Positions 47,517 to 56,348 of a stretch of DNA of 64,000 nucleotides are shown in pieces. Under the pieces are notes generated by a model. The model was not told where the DNA came from. It did no database searches and was given only the letters and a program-made list of their open reading frames with translations. The translations under genes and the position numbers were made by a program. How positions within the stretch are numbered: position 1 is the stretch's first letter; each line of letters begins with the position of its first letter. The DNA is taken from positions 248,001 to 312,000 of the forward strand of contig JANWVC010000007.1 of assembly GCA_025057755.1 (NCBI GenBank), given 5' to 3'. This stretch comes from Limisphaera sp. (lineage in GTDB: Bacteria; Verrucomicrobiota; Verrucomicrobiia; Limisphaerales; Limisphaeraceae).

Positions 47517-48851
47517 TCAAAGTTTCAGAGCTCGGAATCTGTGCGGCAGATGACGAAAATGAAAGCGGAGGGAGCATAGGCGTTCCAATTCGCCGGGTGC
47601 AAAATGCCGCGCTACTTCCGGGTCAGCCTTCAGAGTTTGCACGAAATCGGCGTCGTTTCGGCCGCTGTGTTTGGCCTGCCAGGTTTTCATCGCATTCCGT
47701 TGAACGAGGGCATAGGCCTCTTCACGGGTAAGACCTTTCCGGATGAGGGCGAGCAGGACGGTTTGGCTATGCCACATGCCCAGGGACAGGTCCAGGTTGC
47801 GCTGCATGTTGTCCGGGTACACTTGCAGGCCGTCCATCAAACGAATGAGCTGATGCAGCATGTAATCGAGCAAGATGCATGAGTCCGGGAAAATGACTCG
47901 CTCGACAGAGCTGTGGCTGATGTCGCGTTCATGCCAGAGGGCGACGTTTTCGAGGGCGGCCCATGCGTGTGCCCGGAGAAGTCGAGCCAGACCCGTCAGG
48001 CGTTCCCAAGTAATGGGGTTGCGTTTGTGGGGCATGGCACTGCTGCCCTTCTGGCCCTTGCCGAACGGTTCTTCGGTTTCGAGCACCTCGGTTCGTTGCA
48101 GATGGCGGAATTCGACCGCCCATCGTTCGATGCTCGCTCCGAGAAGAGCCAGCACGGATTGGAATTCCGCATGCAGATCGCGCGGCACAACCTGGGTGGC
48201 CACCGGTGCGGGCCGCAGACCGAGCTTGCGACACACGCGAGCTTCGACTCGCGGCGGCAGATGGGCGCTGGTTCCCACAGCCCCACTGAGTTTGCCGACC
48301 GCGACCGAGTCCCGGGCTGAGGCGAGGCGTCGTCGCGCGCGTCGGAATTCATCGTACATGCCGGCTAATTTGAATCCGAAAGTGATGGGCTCGGCGTGAA
48401 CTCCGTGGCTGCGGCCGATGCACGGGGTGGTTTTGTACTCGCGCACGCGTCGCGTGATCACGGGTAACAGCGTGTCCAGGTCGGCGAGGAGTAGGTCAGC
48501 GCTTTGGACCATTTGCAATGCAAACGCAGTGTCCACCACGTCGCTGGAGGTCAACCCATAGTGGAGCCAACGACTGGCGCGGTGGTTGATGCGCTCGGCT
48601 ACTGCGGTGGTGAAAGCGATGACATCGTGCTGTAGGGTGCGCTCGACTTCGGCCTGGCGCCGCAGCAGGCCCGGTAGATCGTCAAGACAAGCCTGACACC
48701 CGGCACGAATCCGGCGGTAATCCGCGGCGGGTACAATTCCCTCTTCCACCAGTGCCTCGGTGGTCAGCAGCTCGATTTGCAGCCAGAGGCGTAATTTATT
48801 TTCGTCCGACCAGATGGCCCGCATTTCGGGGCGGGAATAGCGTTCGATCAT
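47517..48851 (-). CDS. purB: Adenylosuccinate lyase
   Basis: Cleaves SAICAR and adenylosuccinate in purine biosynthesis. The 444-residue protein begins MIERYSRPEMRAIWSDENK and has the fumarase-superfamily signature GSSAMPHKRNPITWERLTGLARLL. Other marks are the LTSSDVVDTAFALQM and GRSHGVHAEPITFGFK motifs. ATG 48851 starts the family-typical N-terminus; the frame is open 48 bases upstream without similarity. A minus-strand neighbour of leuB, separated by 140 bases. Confidence 0.96.
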   Translation of the reverse strand: MIERYSRPEMRAIWSDENKLRLWLQIELLTTEALVEEGIVPAADYRRIRAGCQACLDDLPGLLRRQAEVERTLQHDVIAFTTAVAERINHRASRWLHYGLTSSDVVDTAFALQMVQSADLLLADLDTLLPVITRRVREYKTTPCIGRSHGVHAEPITFGFKLAGMYDEFRRARRRLASARDSVAVGKLSGAVGTSAHLPPRVEARVCRKLGLRPAPVATQVVPRDLHAEFQSVLALLGASIERWAVEFRHLQRTEVLETEEPFGKGQKGSSAMPHKRNPITWERLTGLARLLRAHAWAALENVALWHERDISHSSVERVIFPDSCILLDYMLHQLIRLMDGLQVYPDNMQRNLDLSLGMWHSQTVLLALIRKGLTREEAYALVQRNAMKTWQAKHSGRNDADFVQTLKADPEVARHFAPGELERLCSLRFHFRHLPHRFRALKL

Positions 48852-48991
48852 GGGCTCATGATTTCGCGAGGTTTGAGCCGGGGCAAACGCGAAAAGCACT
48901 GGCTCGGCATGGAGCGCCGGAAATCACAAAAGGTAGAGACTCGGGCCGCAGGCGGCGATCCGAAGGGTGCGTGAGGGACACCTCCGTTGGC

Positions 48992-50095
48992 TCAGACCAG
49001 GCTTGCGACGAGGTCTCCCACTTCCGCGGTGGTGTAACCCATTTGACCGGCGGCAAGGCTCTTGAGTTTTTCACGCACCACTTGGATGACAGCCTTTTCA
49101 ATGGCCTGTGCGGCCGCGGCTTCACCCAGATGTTCCAGCATCATTTGACCGGCGCAAATGGCAGCCAGTGGATTAATCACGCCCTTGCCTGTGTACTTGG
49201 GCGCACTGCCTCCGATCGGCTCAAACATGCTGGTGCCTTGGGGATTGATATTGCCGCCGGCCGCGATGCCCATGCCGCCCTGGATCATGGCGCCCAGGTC
49301 GGTGATGATGTCCCCAAACATGTTGTCGGTGACGATGACGTCGAACCATTCGGGGTTTTTGACAAACCACATCGTGGTGGCATCCACGTGCGCGTAGTCG
49401 CGTTTGACGTCGGGATAAGCTTGGCCGATTTCATGGAAGGCCCGTTCCCAGAGGTCGAAGGCATAGGTCAGCACGTTGGTCTTGCCACAGAGGGTGAGCT
49501 GAGCGCGTTTGGCCGCGGCAAGGTCCTCCGGCTTGAGGCCGCGCCACGGATTTTGGGCGTGGCGTTTACGGGCAAACTCGAAGGCATACCGTAAGCAACG
49601 TTCGACCCCAAAGCGGGTGTTGATGCTTTCTTGCACGGCCACTTCTTGCGGAGTCCCGCGAAAGAGAAATCCGCCTGCGCCGGCGTAGAGACCCTCGTTG
49701 TTTTCGCGCACCACGACGAAATCGACATCTTCGGGTCGCTTGTCTTTGATGGGGCAGAACCGTTCGTCGTAGAGCCGGACAGGGCGGAGGTTGATATATT
49801 GCTGCAGTTCGAATCGGATCCGAAGCAAAATACCTTTCTCCAGAATACCAGGTTTGACCTGGGGGTGACCAATGGCGCCCAAAAGGATGGCCGGGAATCG
49901 CCGGAGTTCGGTCAGGACACTGTCAGGCAACGTTTCACCGGTACGGAGATACCGTTCCCCCCCAAGGTCGTAATCCACGAAATTGAGTTTGAATCCAAAC
50001 CGGTGGGAAGCGGCCTGCAAGACCTTGATTGCTTCCCGGGTCACTTCCGGACCGGTCCCATCTCCTGCGATGACTGCAATGTCGTAGGTTTTCAT
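48992..50095 (-). CDS. leuB: 3-isopropylmalate dehydrogenase
   Basis: NAD-dependent oxidative decarboxylase of leucine biosynthesis, 367 residues. Motifs include [33 protein letters not shown], the metal-binding region [14 protein letters not shown] and the NAD loop [21 protein letters not shown]. Closely related isocitrate and tartrate dehydrogenases share these motifs, but the length and pattern favour LeuB. No other leu gene is in view. Its start lies 360 bases from the divergent secretion operon. Confidence 0.9.
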   Translation of the reverse strand: MKTYDIAVIAGDGTGPEVTREAIKVLQAASHRFGFKLNFVDYDLGGERYLRTGETLPDSVLTELRRFPAILLGAIGHPQVKPGILEKGILLRIRFELQQYINLRPVRLYDERFCPIKDKRPEDVDFVVVRENNEGLYAGAGGFLFRGTPQEVAVQESINTRFGVERCLRYAFEFARKRHAQNPWRGLKPEDLAAAKRAQLTLCGKTNVLTYAFDLWERAFHEIGQAYPDVKRDYAHVDATTMWFVKNPEWFDVIVTDNMFGDIITDLGAMIQGGMGIAAGGNINPQGTSMFEPIGGSAPKYTGKGVINPLAAICAGQMMLEHLGEAAAAQAIEKAVIQVVREKLKSLAAGQMGYTTAEVGDLVASLV

Positions 50096-50455
50096 GATTT
50101 CGAAACCTGCCAGGCGGACGTGCCGCCGGAGCCCTTTATCGTAGGGGCAAGCAGCTACGGGGCAATCGGAATTTGACTCCCTCCCGTTTGCAACTCTGCA
50201 GTCCGTGGTGGCTGGTCATGCATCGAACCTGATAAGTGTGCAAAACCTGCGCACGAGCCTGCACGCTTGCGCAACGGTTGCGCACCGGGTTAAACGAAGG
50301 CTGCGGAAAAACGGCCTTGTGCGGTCTTGGCATGGAAGCGGCTTTTATGCGTGTCGCAATCGCACCCGGTGCCTTGGGGTGTCGGTGGTTGTGATTGTCC
50401 GGACAAACCCGGGTGAGGGTTTGAAACCTGAAGCACAGAGAGGCTGAGTGGAATC
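50096..50455. other. Divergent leader region leuB / secretion operon
   Basis: No gene; promoters for leuB and for the secretion operon should lie here. A cluster of TGCGCA-type palindromes sits at 50237-50284 and is listed separately. No T-box or other leader RNA was recognised for leuB. Confidence 0.6.
50237..50284. promoter_or_regulatory. Helically spaced TGCGCA palindromes
   Basis: TGCGCA occurs at 50248-50253, 50268-50273 and 50279-50284, with TGTGCA at 50237-50242 and a weaker TGCACG at 50260. The last two exact copies form a perfect 17-base palindrome (TGCGCAAC-G-GTTGCGCA, 50268-50284). Steps of 11, 12, 8 and 11 bases put the sites on roughly one face of the helix. They look like a cooperative operator for the secretion operon that starts 172 bases downstream, or for leuB. 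Confidence 0.5.
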
Positions 50456-50986
50456 ATGATGCGGTGGAAACAAGCGATGGTGCTGGCCGGCGTCATGGCC
50501 GGTTTGCTGGGCGGGTCGGTGGCGATCGTGGCGCAGGATCGCGGCCCCCGCAATTTCGATCCCGAACAGTTTCGACAACGAATGATGGAACGGGTTCGGG
50601 AACAGTTGGAGGTTACGGACGACAACGAATGGCGCGCGATTGAACCGCTGGTCAATCGGGTGATGGAGGCCCGTCGGGATCTGATGGGTGGACGCGGCTT
50701 TTTCGGACGCGGTCGCGGGGGACCCGGCGGTGGCCCCGGCGGCCCTGGGGGCCCGGGCGGTGGCCCGGGGGGTCCGGCCTTTGGTCAGCCCAGCCCGGAG
50801 TTAGAGGCGTTGAACCGCGCCATTGAGTCCAAGGCTTCGGCCTCCGAGCTGAAAAGCGCGCTCGCAAAGTATCGTGAGGCCCGGAAGACGCGCGAAGAAG
50901 CCCTCCGTAAAGCGCAGGAGGATCTTCGGAAGGTCCTGACCGTGCGACAGGAAGCCATTGCCGTCGCCAACGGGTGGCTGGATTGA
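50456..50986 (+). CDS. Small Gly/Pro-rich exported protein
   Basis: A 176-residue protein. A signal peptide (MMRWKQAMVLAGVMAGLLGG) is followed by a helical segment LEVTDDNEWRAIEPLVNRVMEARRDLM. A low-complexity linker of GGPGG-type repeats (about residues 79-105) comes next, then a charged coiled-coil-like C-terminus. It loosely recalls Spy-like helical periplasmic proteins; function unknown. It stands first in a long secretion operon, 59 bases before gspE. GC is very high in the repeat. Confidence 0.7.
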   Translation: MMRWKQAMVLAGVMAGLLGGSVAIVAQDRGPRNFDPEQFRQRMMERVREQLEVTDDNEWRAIEPLVNRVMEARRDLMGGRGFFGRGRGGPGGGPGGPGGPGGGPGGPAFGQPSPELEALNRAIESKASASELKSALAKYREARKTREEALRKAQEDLRKVLTVRQEAIAVANGWLD

Positions 50987-51045
50987 CCGGTGCGCGGTCG
51001 TGGGCGCAGAACCTTCGGATGCTTGAGAACGGATCGGTCGGGACC

Positions 51046-52794
51046 ATGACAAATGACAACCAGAACGTTGGGCCTGCATTGACGGGGTACGAGTGGCTAG
51101 ATCGGATGGTCGCCCGTCGCCAACTGGCATGGGCCGATGCCCGGCGTCTGGCGCATGAGATTGCAGCAGGCCGGGTCCCGCCGATCCGTTCTGAAGAAGA
51201 GGTGTTGCGCTGGTTGGCCCGCGAGTACGGACTCGGTTTCTCTACGCTGGAGGACGTGGAGCCGGACAAGGAGGTGTTGTCACTCTTTCCCGCGCGGGTG
51301 TTGTTGCGTGAAGAAGTGTTGCCTTTGCGGCGCGTGAACGGTTGCGTGGAAGTGGCCACCAGCCGGTTGCTGGCAACGCAGGCGCTGGACACGCTGCGGG
51401 TCATGACGGGACTGCGGTTGCGTCCGGTGCTGGCTCCTACGGAGGCCATTCAGCGCGAAATGAAGAAGCGCTTGGGAGTAGGCGCTGACACCATTGATAC
51501 GCTGGAAGAAGAAGCACCCTTTCAGGTGGTTGAGGAGGAGGGCGACGAAGAAACCAACCTGGATGTAGCCGCCGAGGATGCTTCTATCATTCGGTTCGTC
51601 AATCAGGTATTGCGGGATGCCATTGAATTGCGGGCCTCAGACGTGCACCTGGAACCTTTCGAGGATGAATTGCGCATCCGTTACCGAATTGACGGCGTAT
51701 TGCAGGAAATTCCGGTTCCGGCCCAGGTCAAACGGTTTCAGCCGGCCATAGTTTCGCGTGTGAAAATCCTCAGCCATTTGAACATTGCGGAGAAACGGCT
51801 GCCGCAGGATGGCCGGATCAAAATTCGCGTGGACAACGCGGAAGTGGACATTCGTGTGTCGGTGATTCCCATGCTGCACGGCGAGGCAGTGGTCATGCGG
51901 TTGTTGCGGCAGAGCGCCACCTTGCGGGGCATGGAAGAGCTGGGCATGGCGGAACGCGAGCTGCGTTGCTTCCGCCGGGTGCTGGGTTTGCCGCATGGCA
52001 TTGTCCTGGTGACGGGACCCACCGGCAGCGGAAAGACCACCACGTTGTACACAGCCTTGCAAGAGATCAACGATACGTCGCGCAAAATCATCACGATTGA
52101 GGATCCGGTGGAATACCAGCTCAAAGGGGTCAACCAGATTCAAGTTTCCGAAAAAGCGGGCCTGACCTTCGCGCGGGGCTTGCGTTCGATTTTGCGTCAT
52201 GACCCGGATGTGATCCTGGTGGGGGAGATCCGGGACACAGAAACGGCTCAGATTGCCGTGCAGGCGTCGCTGACGGGTCACTTGGTTTTTTCGACCTTGC
52301 ATACAAACGATGCGCCGGGAGCAGTAACGCGTTTGGTGGACATGGGAGTGGAGCCGTATCTCGTGGCTTCCTCGCTCGAAGCGGTCCTGGCACAACGGCT
52401 GGTGCGGGTTTTGTGTCGGCATTGCAAGCAGGTGGACGAATCGGCGCCGATTCAGGCGTTTAAAGCTCAGTTGGGTTGGCCTGCGGAGGTACCGGTATAT
52501 CGGGCAGTGGGGTGTCGGGAATGCCGACAAACGGGTTACTTTGGGCGCCACGCGATTTTTGAATGGATGGATGCCACGCCGGAAATCCGCGCGATGGTAT
52601 TGCGGCGTTGTTCTGCGGATGAGATTCGGGTGGCGGCGCGCCGGGCTGGTATGCGGAGTCTGGCCGAGGATGGTTGGCGTTTGGTGCGTCTCGGCATTAC
52701 GACCCCGGAAGAGGTGCTGCGGGTGACCAAGGACCAGAGCATGCTTGGCTTGGATGAAACCGTGGCTGAGAGCCTGGGCGCCGCCACCGCCTGA
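51046..52794 (+). CDS. gspE: Type II secretion / type IV pilus assembly ATPase (GspE/PilB)
   Basis: Hexameric cytoplasmic ATPase that powers pseudopilus assembly. The 582-residue protein has an N1-type domain, then LRASDVHLEPFEDELRIRYRIDGVL, the Walker A motif GPTGSGKTTTLY (about 325-336), the Asp box IITIEDPVEYQL, and the Walker B segment DPDVILVGEIRD followed by the His box LTGHLVFSTLHTNDA. A four-Cys zinc motif (CRHC and CREC) is present. ATG 51046 is chosen; earlier in-frame starts (50974, 51019) overlap the preceding gene. It begins the core secretion genes. Confidence 0.97.
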   Translation: MTNDNQNVGPALTGYEWLDRMVARRQLAWADARRLAHEIAAGRVPPIRSEEEVLRWLAREYGLGFSTLEDVEPDKEVLSLFPARVLLREEVLPLRRVNGCVEVATSRLLATQALDTLRVMTGLRLRPVLAPTEAIQREMKKRLGVGADTIDTLEEEAPFQVVEEEGDEETNLDVAAEDASIIRFVNQVLRDAIELRASDVHLEPFEDELRIRYRIDGVLQEIPVPAQVKRFQPAIVSRVKILSHLNIAEKRLPQDGRIKIRVDNAEVDIRVSVIPMLHGEAVVMRLLRQSATLRGMEELGMAERELRCFRRVLGLPHGIVLVTGPTGSGKTTTLYTALQEINDTSRKIITIEDPVEYQLKGVNQIQVSEKAGLTFARGLRSILRHDPDVILVGEIRDTETAQIAVQASLTGHLVFSTLHTNDAPGAVTRLVDMGVEPYLVASSLEAVLAQRLVRVLCRHCKQVDESAPIQAFKAQLGWPAEVPVYRAVGCRECRQTGYFGRHAIFEWMDATPEIRAMVLRRCSADEIRVAARRAGMRSLAEDGWRLVRLGITTPEEVLRVTKDQSMLGLDETVAESLGAATA

Positions 52795-52804
52795 GTCGGG
52801 ATGC

Positions 52805-54100
52805 ATGGCGAGGTTTCAATATAAAGCGTTGCAGGCTGACGGCCGAATCGTGGAGGGCGAATTGGAGGCCGGCGGTCGGCAGGAAGCGTTCCGCCAAATC
52901 GAGAGTCGGGGGTTACGTCCGATTCGGCTGCAGCAACATACCGGCGGGCCGAACGGAAAAGCTCGACCCCGAGCGCAGGGCAACGGTCACGCCGCAAAAC
53001 CGCAGGGGATCAGCGAAGCTCCAGAGGCTTACCCTTGGCGTCTGCCCTGGGTGCGCTCGCGGAAGGTGGGCGGACGGGCCCTGGAAAACTTTACGCGCTT
53101 GTTGTCGAGCTTGTTGGCCGCTGGCGTGCCTTTGAGTCGAGCCCTGGTGATCCTGGAAAAGGAGACGGCGCATCCGGCAGCGCAACAAAGATGGAAAGAG
53201 ATTCACGATCGAGTGGTGGATGGTATGTCGCTGGCCGAGGCCATGGCCCAATCGCCGGACGTTTTTCCGCGCGTGTACGTGGCCATGGTGGAAGCGGGCG
53301 AAACTGGCGGGTTCTTGGATTTGGTGCTGGCGCAGATCGCGGACTTTCAGGCGCGCGAAAAGGAAATGCGGGCCAAGCTACTGTCTGCACTGTTGTACCC
53401 GGCGATCTTGATGGTGCTAGCGTTGGGAGTCCTCGTGTTTCTGCTGGTGTATTTCATTCCGAAGTTTACCACGTTGTTTGCCGGCTTTGGGGGTCAGTTG
53501 CCCGCTTTGACCCGGGCCATTGTGGCCGTCAGCGAAGCGGTGCGGTCGTACGGACTGGTGTTGTTGGCCGGGGGCGTCAGTGCGGGGGTGGCGTTTCGGC
53601 AGTGGTTTATCTCCCCGGCAGGTCGGCGCGTGTGGGAAGGCCTCATCCTGCAGATGCCGGGATTGGGCCGGTTGGTGGCTCAGTATGCCATGGCACGGTT
53701 TTGTCGGATGTTGGGGACATTGCTGGCAGCCGGCGTGCCGTTGATTCAGGGCCTGCAGGTGGCCCGGCGGTCTCTGGGCAACCAAATCTTGGTGGATGCA
53801 GTGGCCGGCTCCATCGATCGGGTGAAGGAAGGGCAGGGCTTGGGCACCAGTTTGCGGGATTGCCCCTTGCTGTTTCCAGGCTCGGTCCTGGAGATGATTA
53901 CGGTGGCTGAGGAGAGCGGTCGTTTGGACCAGGAATTGATCCGGATCGCCAACACCACGGAGGCGGATCTTGATCGTCAGTTGAAACTGGCCGTTTCGAT
54001 GGCCGAACCGGTGATGTTGTTTTTCATCGCGGGTTTTATCGGACTGATTTTCATCGGAATGGTTTTGCCCATCTTCAGCCTGCAGGATTACATCCGGTGA
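52805..54100 (+). CDS. gspF: Type II secretion inner-membrane protein (GspF/PilC)
   Basis: Inner-membrane platform protein that contacts the ATPase. The 431-residue protein starts MARFQYKALQADGRIVEGELEAG, the family-typical N-terminus, and has the repeated motif FTRLLSSLLAAGVPLSRAL and FCRMLGTLLAAGVPLIQGL. Three hydrophobic transmembrane segments (about 195-230, 250-270 and 400-425) are visible. ATG 52805 gives the right N-terminus; starts upstream overlap gspE. It lies 10 bases after the gspE stop. Confidence 0.95.
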   Translation: MARFQYKALQADGRIVEGELEAGGRQEAFRQIESRGLRPIRLQQHTGGPNGKARPRAQGNGHAAKPQGISEAPEAYPWRLPWVRSRKVGGRALENFTRLLSSLLAAGVPLSRALVILEKETAHPAAQQRWKEIHDRVVDGMSLAEAMAQSPDVFPRVYVAMVEAGETGGFLDLVLAQIADFQAREKEMRAKLLSALLYPAILMVLALGVLVFLLVYFIPKFTTLFAGFGGQLPALTRAIVAVSEAVRSYGLVLLAGGVSAGVAFRQWFISPAGRRVWEGLILQMPGLGRLVAQYAMARFCRMLGTLLAAGVPLIQGLQVARRSLGNQILVDAVAGSIDRVKEGQGLGTSLRDCPLLFPGSVLEMITVAEESGRLDQELIRIANTTEADLDRQLKLAVSMAEPVMLFFIAGFIGLIFIGMVLPIFSLQDYIR

Positions 54101-54122
54101 ATGCGTCAGAAGGAGTCAAGCC

Positions 54123-54584
54123 ATGAGAATCATGAGACGGATGCATCGAATAGACCGGTGGACCCGCACCGGTTTCACACTAGTGGAGCTGTTGTTGGTG
54201 CTGGTGATTTTGGGAACCCTGGCGGCGATCGTGTTGCCGAAGTTTGCGGGACGAACCGAGCAGGCCCGCATTACAGCGGCGCGGACGCAGTTGGCCACTT
54301 TTGCCACCGCGTTGGACGCTTTCGAGGTGGACAACGGTTATTACCCGAAAGGTGGCGACGGGTTGAAAGACTTGATCGTACAGCCACGGGATGCGGTCAA
54401 CTGGAAAGGGCCCTATCTGCGGGCGAACGAAATCCCGCTTGATCCTTGGGGCAATCCTTACGTGTACGAATGTCCCGGTCGCCACAATCCCAACGGATAC
54501 GACCTGATGTCGATGGGCCCGGACGGCCGGGCCGGCACCGAAGATGACATCACCAATTGGGACAGCGGGGCCAACCGGCGTTGA
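54123..54584 (+). CDS. gspG: Type II secretion major pseudopilin GspG
   Basis: Major pseudopilin, 153 residues. The prepilin cleavage site is TGFTLVELLLVLVILGTLAAIVLPKF, with Gly before the first mature Phe and Glu at mature position 5. The C-terminal calcium-binding region DPWGNPYVYECPGRHNPNGYDLMSMGPDGRAGTEDDITNWD is diagnostic of GspG. ATG 54123 is 22 bases after gspF. Confidence 0.96.
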   Translation: MRIMRRMHRIDRWTRTGFTLVELLLVLVILGTLAAIVLPKFAGRTEQARITAARTQLATFATALDAFEVDNGYYPKGGDGLKDLIVQPRDAVNWKGPYLRANEIPLDPWGNPYVYECPGRHNPNGYDLMSMGPDGRAGTEDDITNWDSGANRR

Positions 54585-54611
54585 GACGCGCGTGAACCGG
54601 CCTTATCTCTC

Positions 54612-55229
54612 ATGGTTCGGCGAATGCCACTCAGCCATAAAAGGCAGCATGACCGTGGGCAACAGGCAACGGCTTTCACATTGGTGGAGCTGGTCCTTGT
54701 GATGGCTGTGCTGGCCGTGGTGCTGGCGTTGGCCGTGCCTGTGCTCTCACGGTTTTTTCAGGGCCGCAAAGTCGAGGAAGAGGCCCTTCGGTTTCTTGCA
54801 CTGACGCATTACGCCCAGAGCCGGGCCGTGCATGAGGGCGTACCAATGCTGCTTTGGATTGACACGGAGGCGGGCCGTTACGGCTTGGAGGCAGAATGGT
54901 CTTACGCGGGAACCGATCCGCGCGCCGTGGGTTATGAGGTGGATCCAAGCATTCGAATCGAGGTTGAGTCAGCTGCAGTATCAAGGACGGCCTCGGAGGA
55001 GGCTGCGGTGGCGTGGGCGGAGCTTTTCCGCGGCATGGAAGGTTTGACCCGGCCGGGGCGATACACAATCCGCTTTACCCCGGACGGTTCACCTGGGCCG
55101 CTCAGCCCGGAGCGGATACGATTCATTCAGGAAACAGAAAGTACCGAAACGGTGGCGGTGTTGAAGCGGGCACGCCATCGTCGCGGATTCGAATGGGAGC
55201 GGTATGAAGTGCCGAGGTCGCCACGGTAG
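54612..55229 (+). CDS. gspH: Minor pseudopilin GspH-like
   Basis: A 205-residue minor pseudopilin. The prepilin signal reads TAFTLVELVLVMAVLAVVLALAVPVL, with Ala rather than Gly before the cleavage site. A Gly/Arg-rich beta domain follows. Position between gspG and gspI supports GspH. It overlaps the start of gspI by 26 bases in another frame. Confidence 0.88.
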   Translation: MVRRMPLSHKRQHDRGQQATAFTLVELVLVMAVLAVVLALAVPVLSRFFQGRKVEEEALRFLALTHYAQSRAVHEGVPMLLWIDTEAGRYGLEAEWSYAGTDPRAVGYEVDPSIRIEVESAAVSRTASEEAAVAWAELFRGMEGLTRPGRYTIRFTPDGSPGPLSPERIRFIQETESTETVAVLKRARHRRGFEWERYEVPRSPR

Positions 55230-55587
55230 AAAGGCGGGATTCACACTAGCGGAGGTGCTGGCGGCTCTGCTGTTCATGGCCATTGTAATTCCAGTAGCTG
55301 TAGAGGGGTTGCAAGTGGCGACACGCGCGGCCCAGATGGGGACGCGCCGGATCGCCGCAGCTCGGGTGGGCGAGCGCATCCTCCAGGATCTGATCCTGAC
55401 TGGCCAATGGCGTCGGGGTTTTCAAACTGGCCAGGCGACCGAAGGGTTGTGGACCTATGTTTGGGAGAGTCGGTTGGATCCCTGGATGGAGGGTTCGTTG
55501 CGCATGCTGACGGTGCAAGTGCGGTTTCCCGTGCTGGGACAGGAATCGACGGTGACTCTGAGCACCGTGGTGGACGCCAGCCAATGA
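55204..55587 (+). CDS. gspI: Minor pseudopilin GspI-like
   Basis: A 127-residue minor pseudopilin with the cleavage motif AGFTLAEVLAALLFMAIVIPVAVEGLQVA (Gly at -1, Glu at +5). The GspI-type C-terminal segment ends VTLSTVVDASQ. Start ATG 55204 lies within the last codons of gspH in another frame, and its stop overlaps gspJ as ATGA. Confidence 0.9.
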   Translation: MKCRGRHGRKAGFTLAEVLAALLFMAIVIPVAVEGLQVATRAAQMGTRRIAAARVGERILQDLILTGQWRRGFQTGQATEGLWTYVWESRLDPWMEGSLRMLTVQVRFPVLGQESTVTLSTVVDASQ

Positions 55588-56348
55588 ACATCGGAGCGAT
55601 TCATTCGCAGCCACTGAAAGGGCAACCGGTCGTAAGAACCGTGGCCCGCACACGGCGATCTGCTTTCACGTTGTTGGAACTGCTGATTGCCGTGTCGGTG
55701 TTTTCCATGGTGTTGTTGGCCATGCACGGGGTTTTTCGTGGTGCAATCCAATTGCGCGACCGTACGACAGCCGCGGTGGAAGAAGCGGCTCCCGTTGAGG
55801 AGGCAGTGGCATGGTTGCGGCGGGATCTGCAACATCTTGTGCCACCTGGTGGTGTGCTGTTCGGTCCGTTGCAGAGCGCGCCCCAACAAACTAACGCGGG
55901 TCCCGACCTCTTGCTCGGCATGGGGGCGCGGCGGGTCAGTCCGGATTTTTACACAGCCAGTGCGATGGTCGATACCTTCGCACCGTGGGGCGATGTCCAA
56001 AAGGTCGCCTATGCATTGGTGACACCCACCAATCGGGCTGAGGGAATGGTACTGGTTCGAGCCGTGACGCGAAATCTTTTGGCGCCCACGCCGGAGCCGC
56101 CTGAATTGGAAGTTCTGTTGGATCGGGTGGAGGATGTGCGGTTTGAATTCTTCGACGGGGCACAATGGATGGCTGCTTGGGATTCGACTGTGCACCCGAT
56201 GGTGCTGCCCCGGGCGATTCGGGTGCGGCTCTGGCAGGTGCTTGGGCGAGAGACACGCGGTGAACCAGCGCCGATCGAAGTGGTGGTGCCGGTCTGGGTA
56301 CGGCCGTGGACCAATCCCGCCAGCGGCCGGGAGGGGACGGGCGTATGA
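55584..56348 (+). CDS. gspJ: Minor pseudopilin GspJ-like
   Basis: A 254-residue minor pseudopilin. The prepilin motif is SAFTLLELLIAVSVFSMVLLAMHGVF with Ala at -1. The body has GspJ-like segments such as VEEAVAWLRRDLQHL and VEDVRFEFFDG. ATG 55584 overlaps the gspI stop by four bases, indicating translational coupling. Confidence 0.88.
   Translation: MNIGAIHSQPLKGQPVVRTVARTRRSAFTLLELLIAVSVFSMVLLAMHGVFRGAIQLRDRTTAAVEEAAPVEEAVAWLRRDLQHLVPPGGVLFGPLQSAPQQTNAGPDLLLGMGARRVSPDFYTASAMVDTFAPWGDVQKVAYALVTPTNRAEGMVLVRAVTRNLLAPTPEPPELEVLLDRVEDVRFEFFDGAQWMAAWDSTVHPMVLPRAIRVRLWQVLGRETRGEPAPIEVVVPVWVRPWTNPASGREGTGV

Noticed and set aside
50096-50455. T-box or other leader RNA for leuB
   Set aside because: No T-box consensus (AGGGTGGnACCGCG) on the minus strand.
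51637-52806. Long minus-strand frame of 389 codons
   Set aside because: It is antisense to gspE, is His/Arg-rich, and has no recognisable domain; a shadow of high-GC coding sequence.
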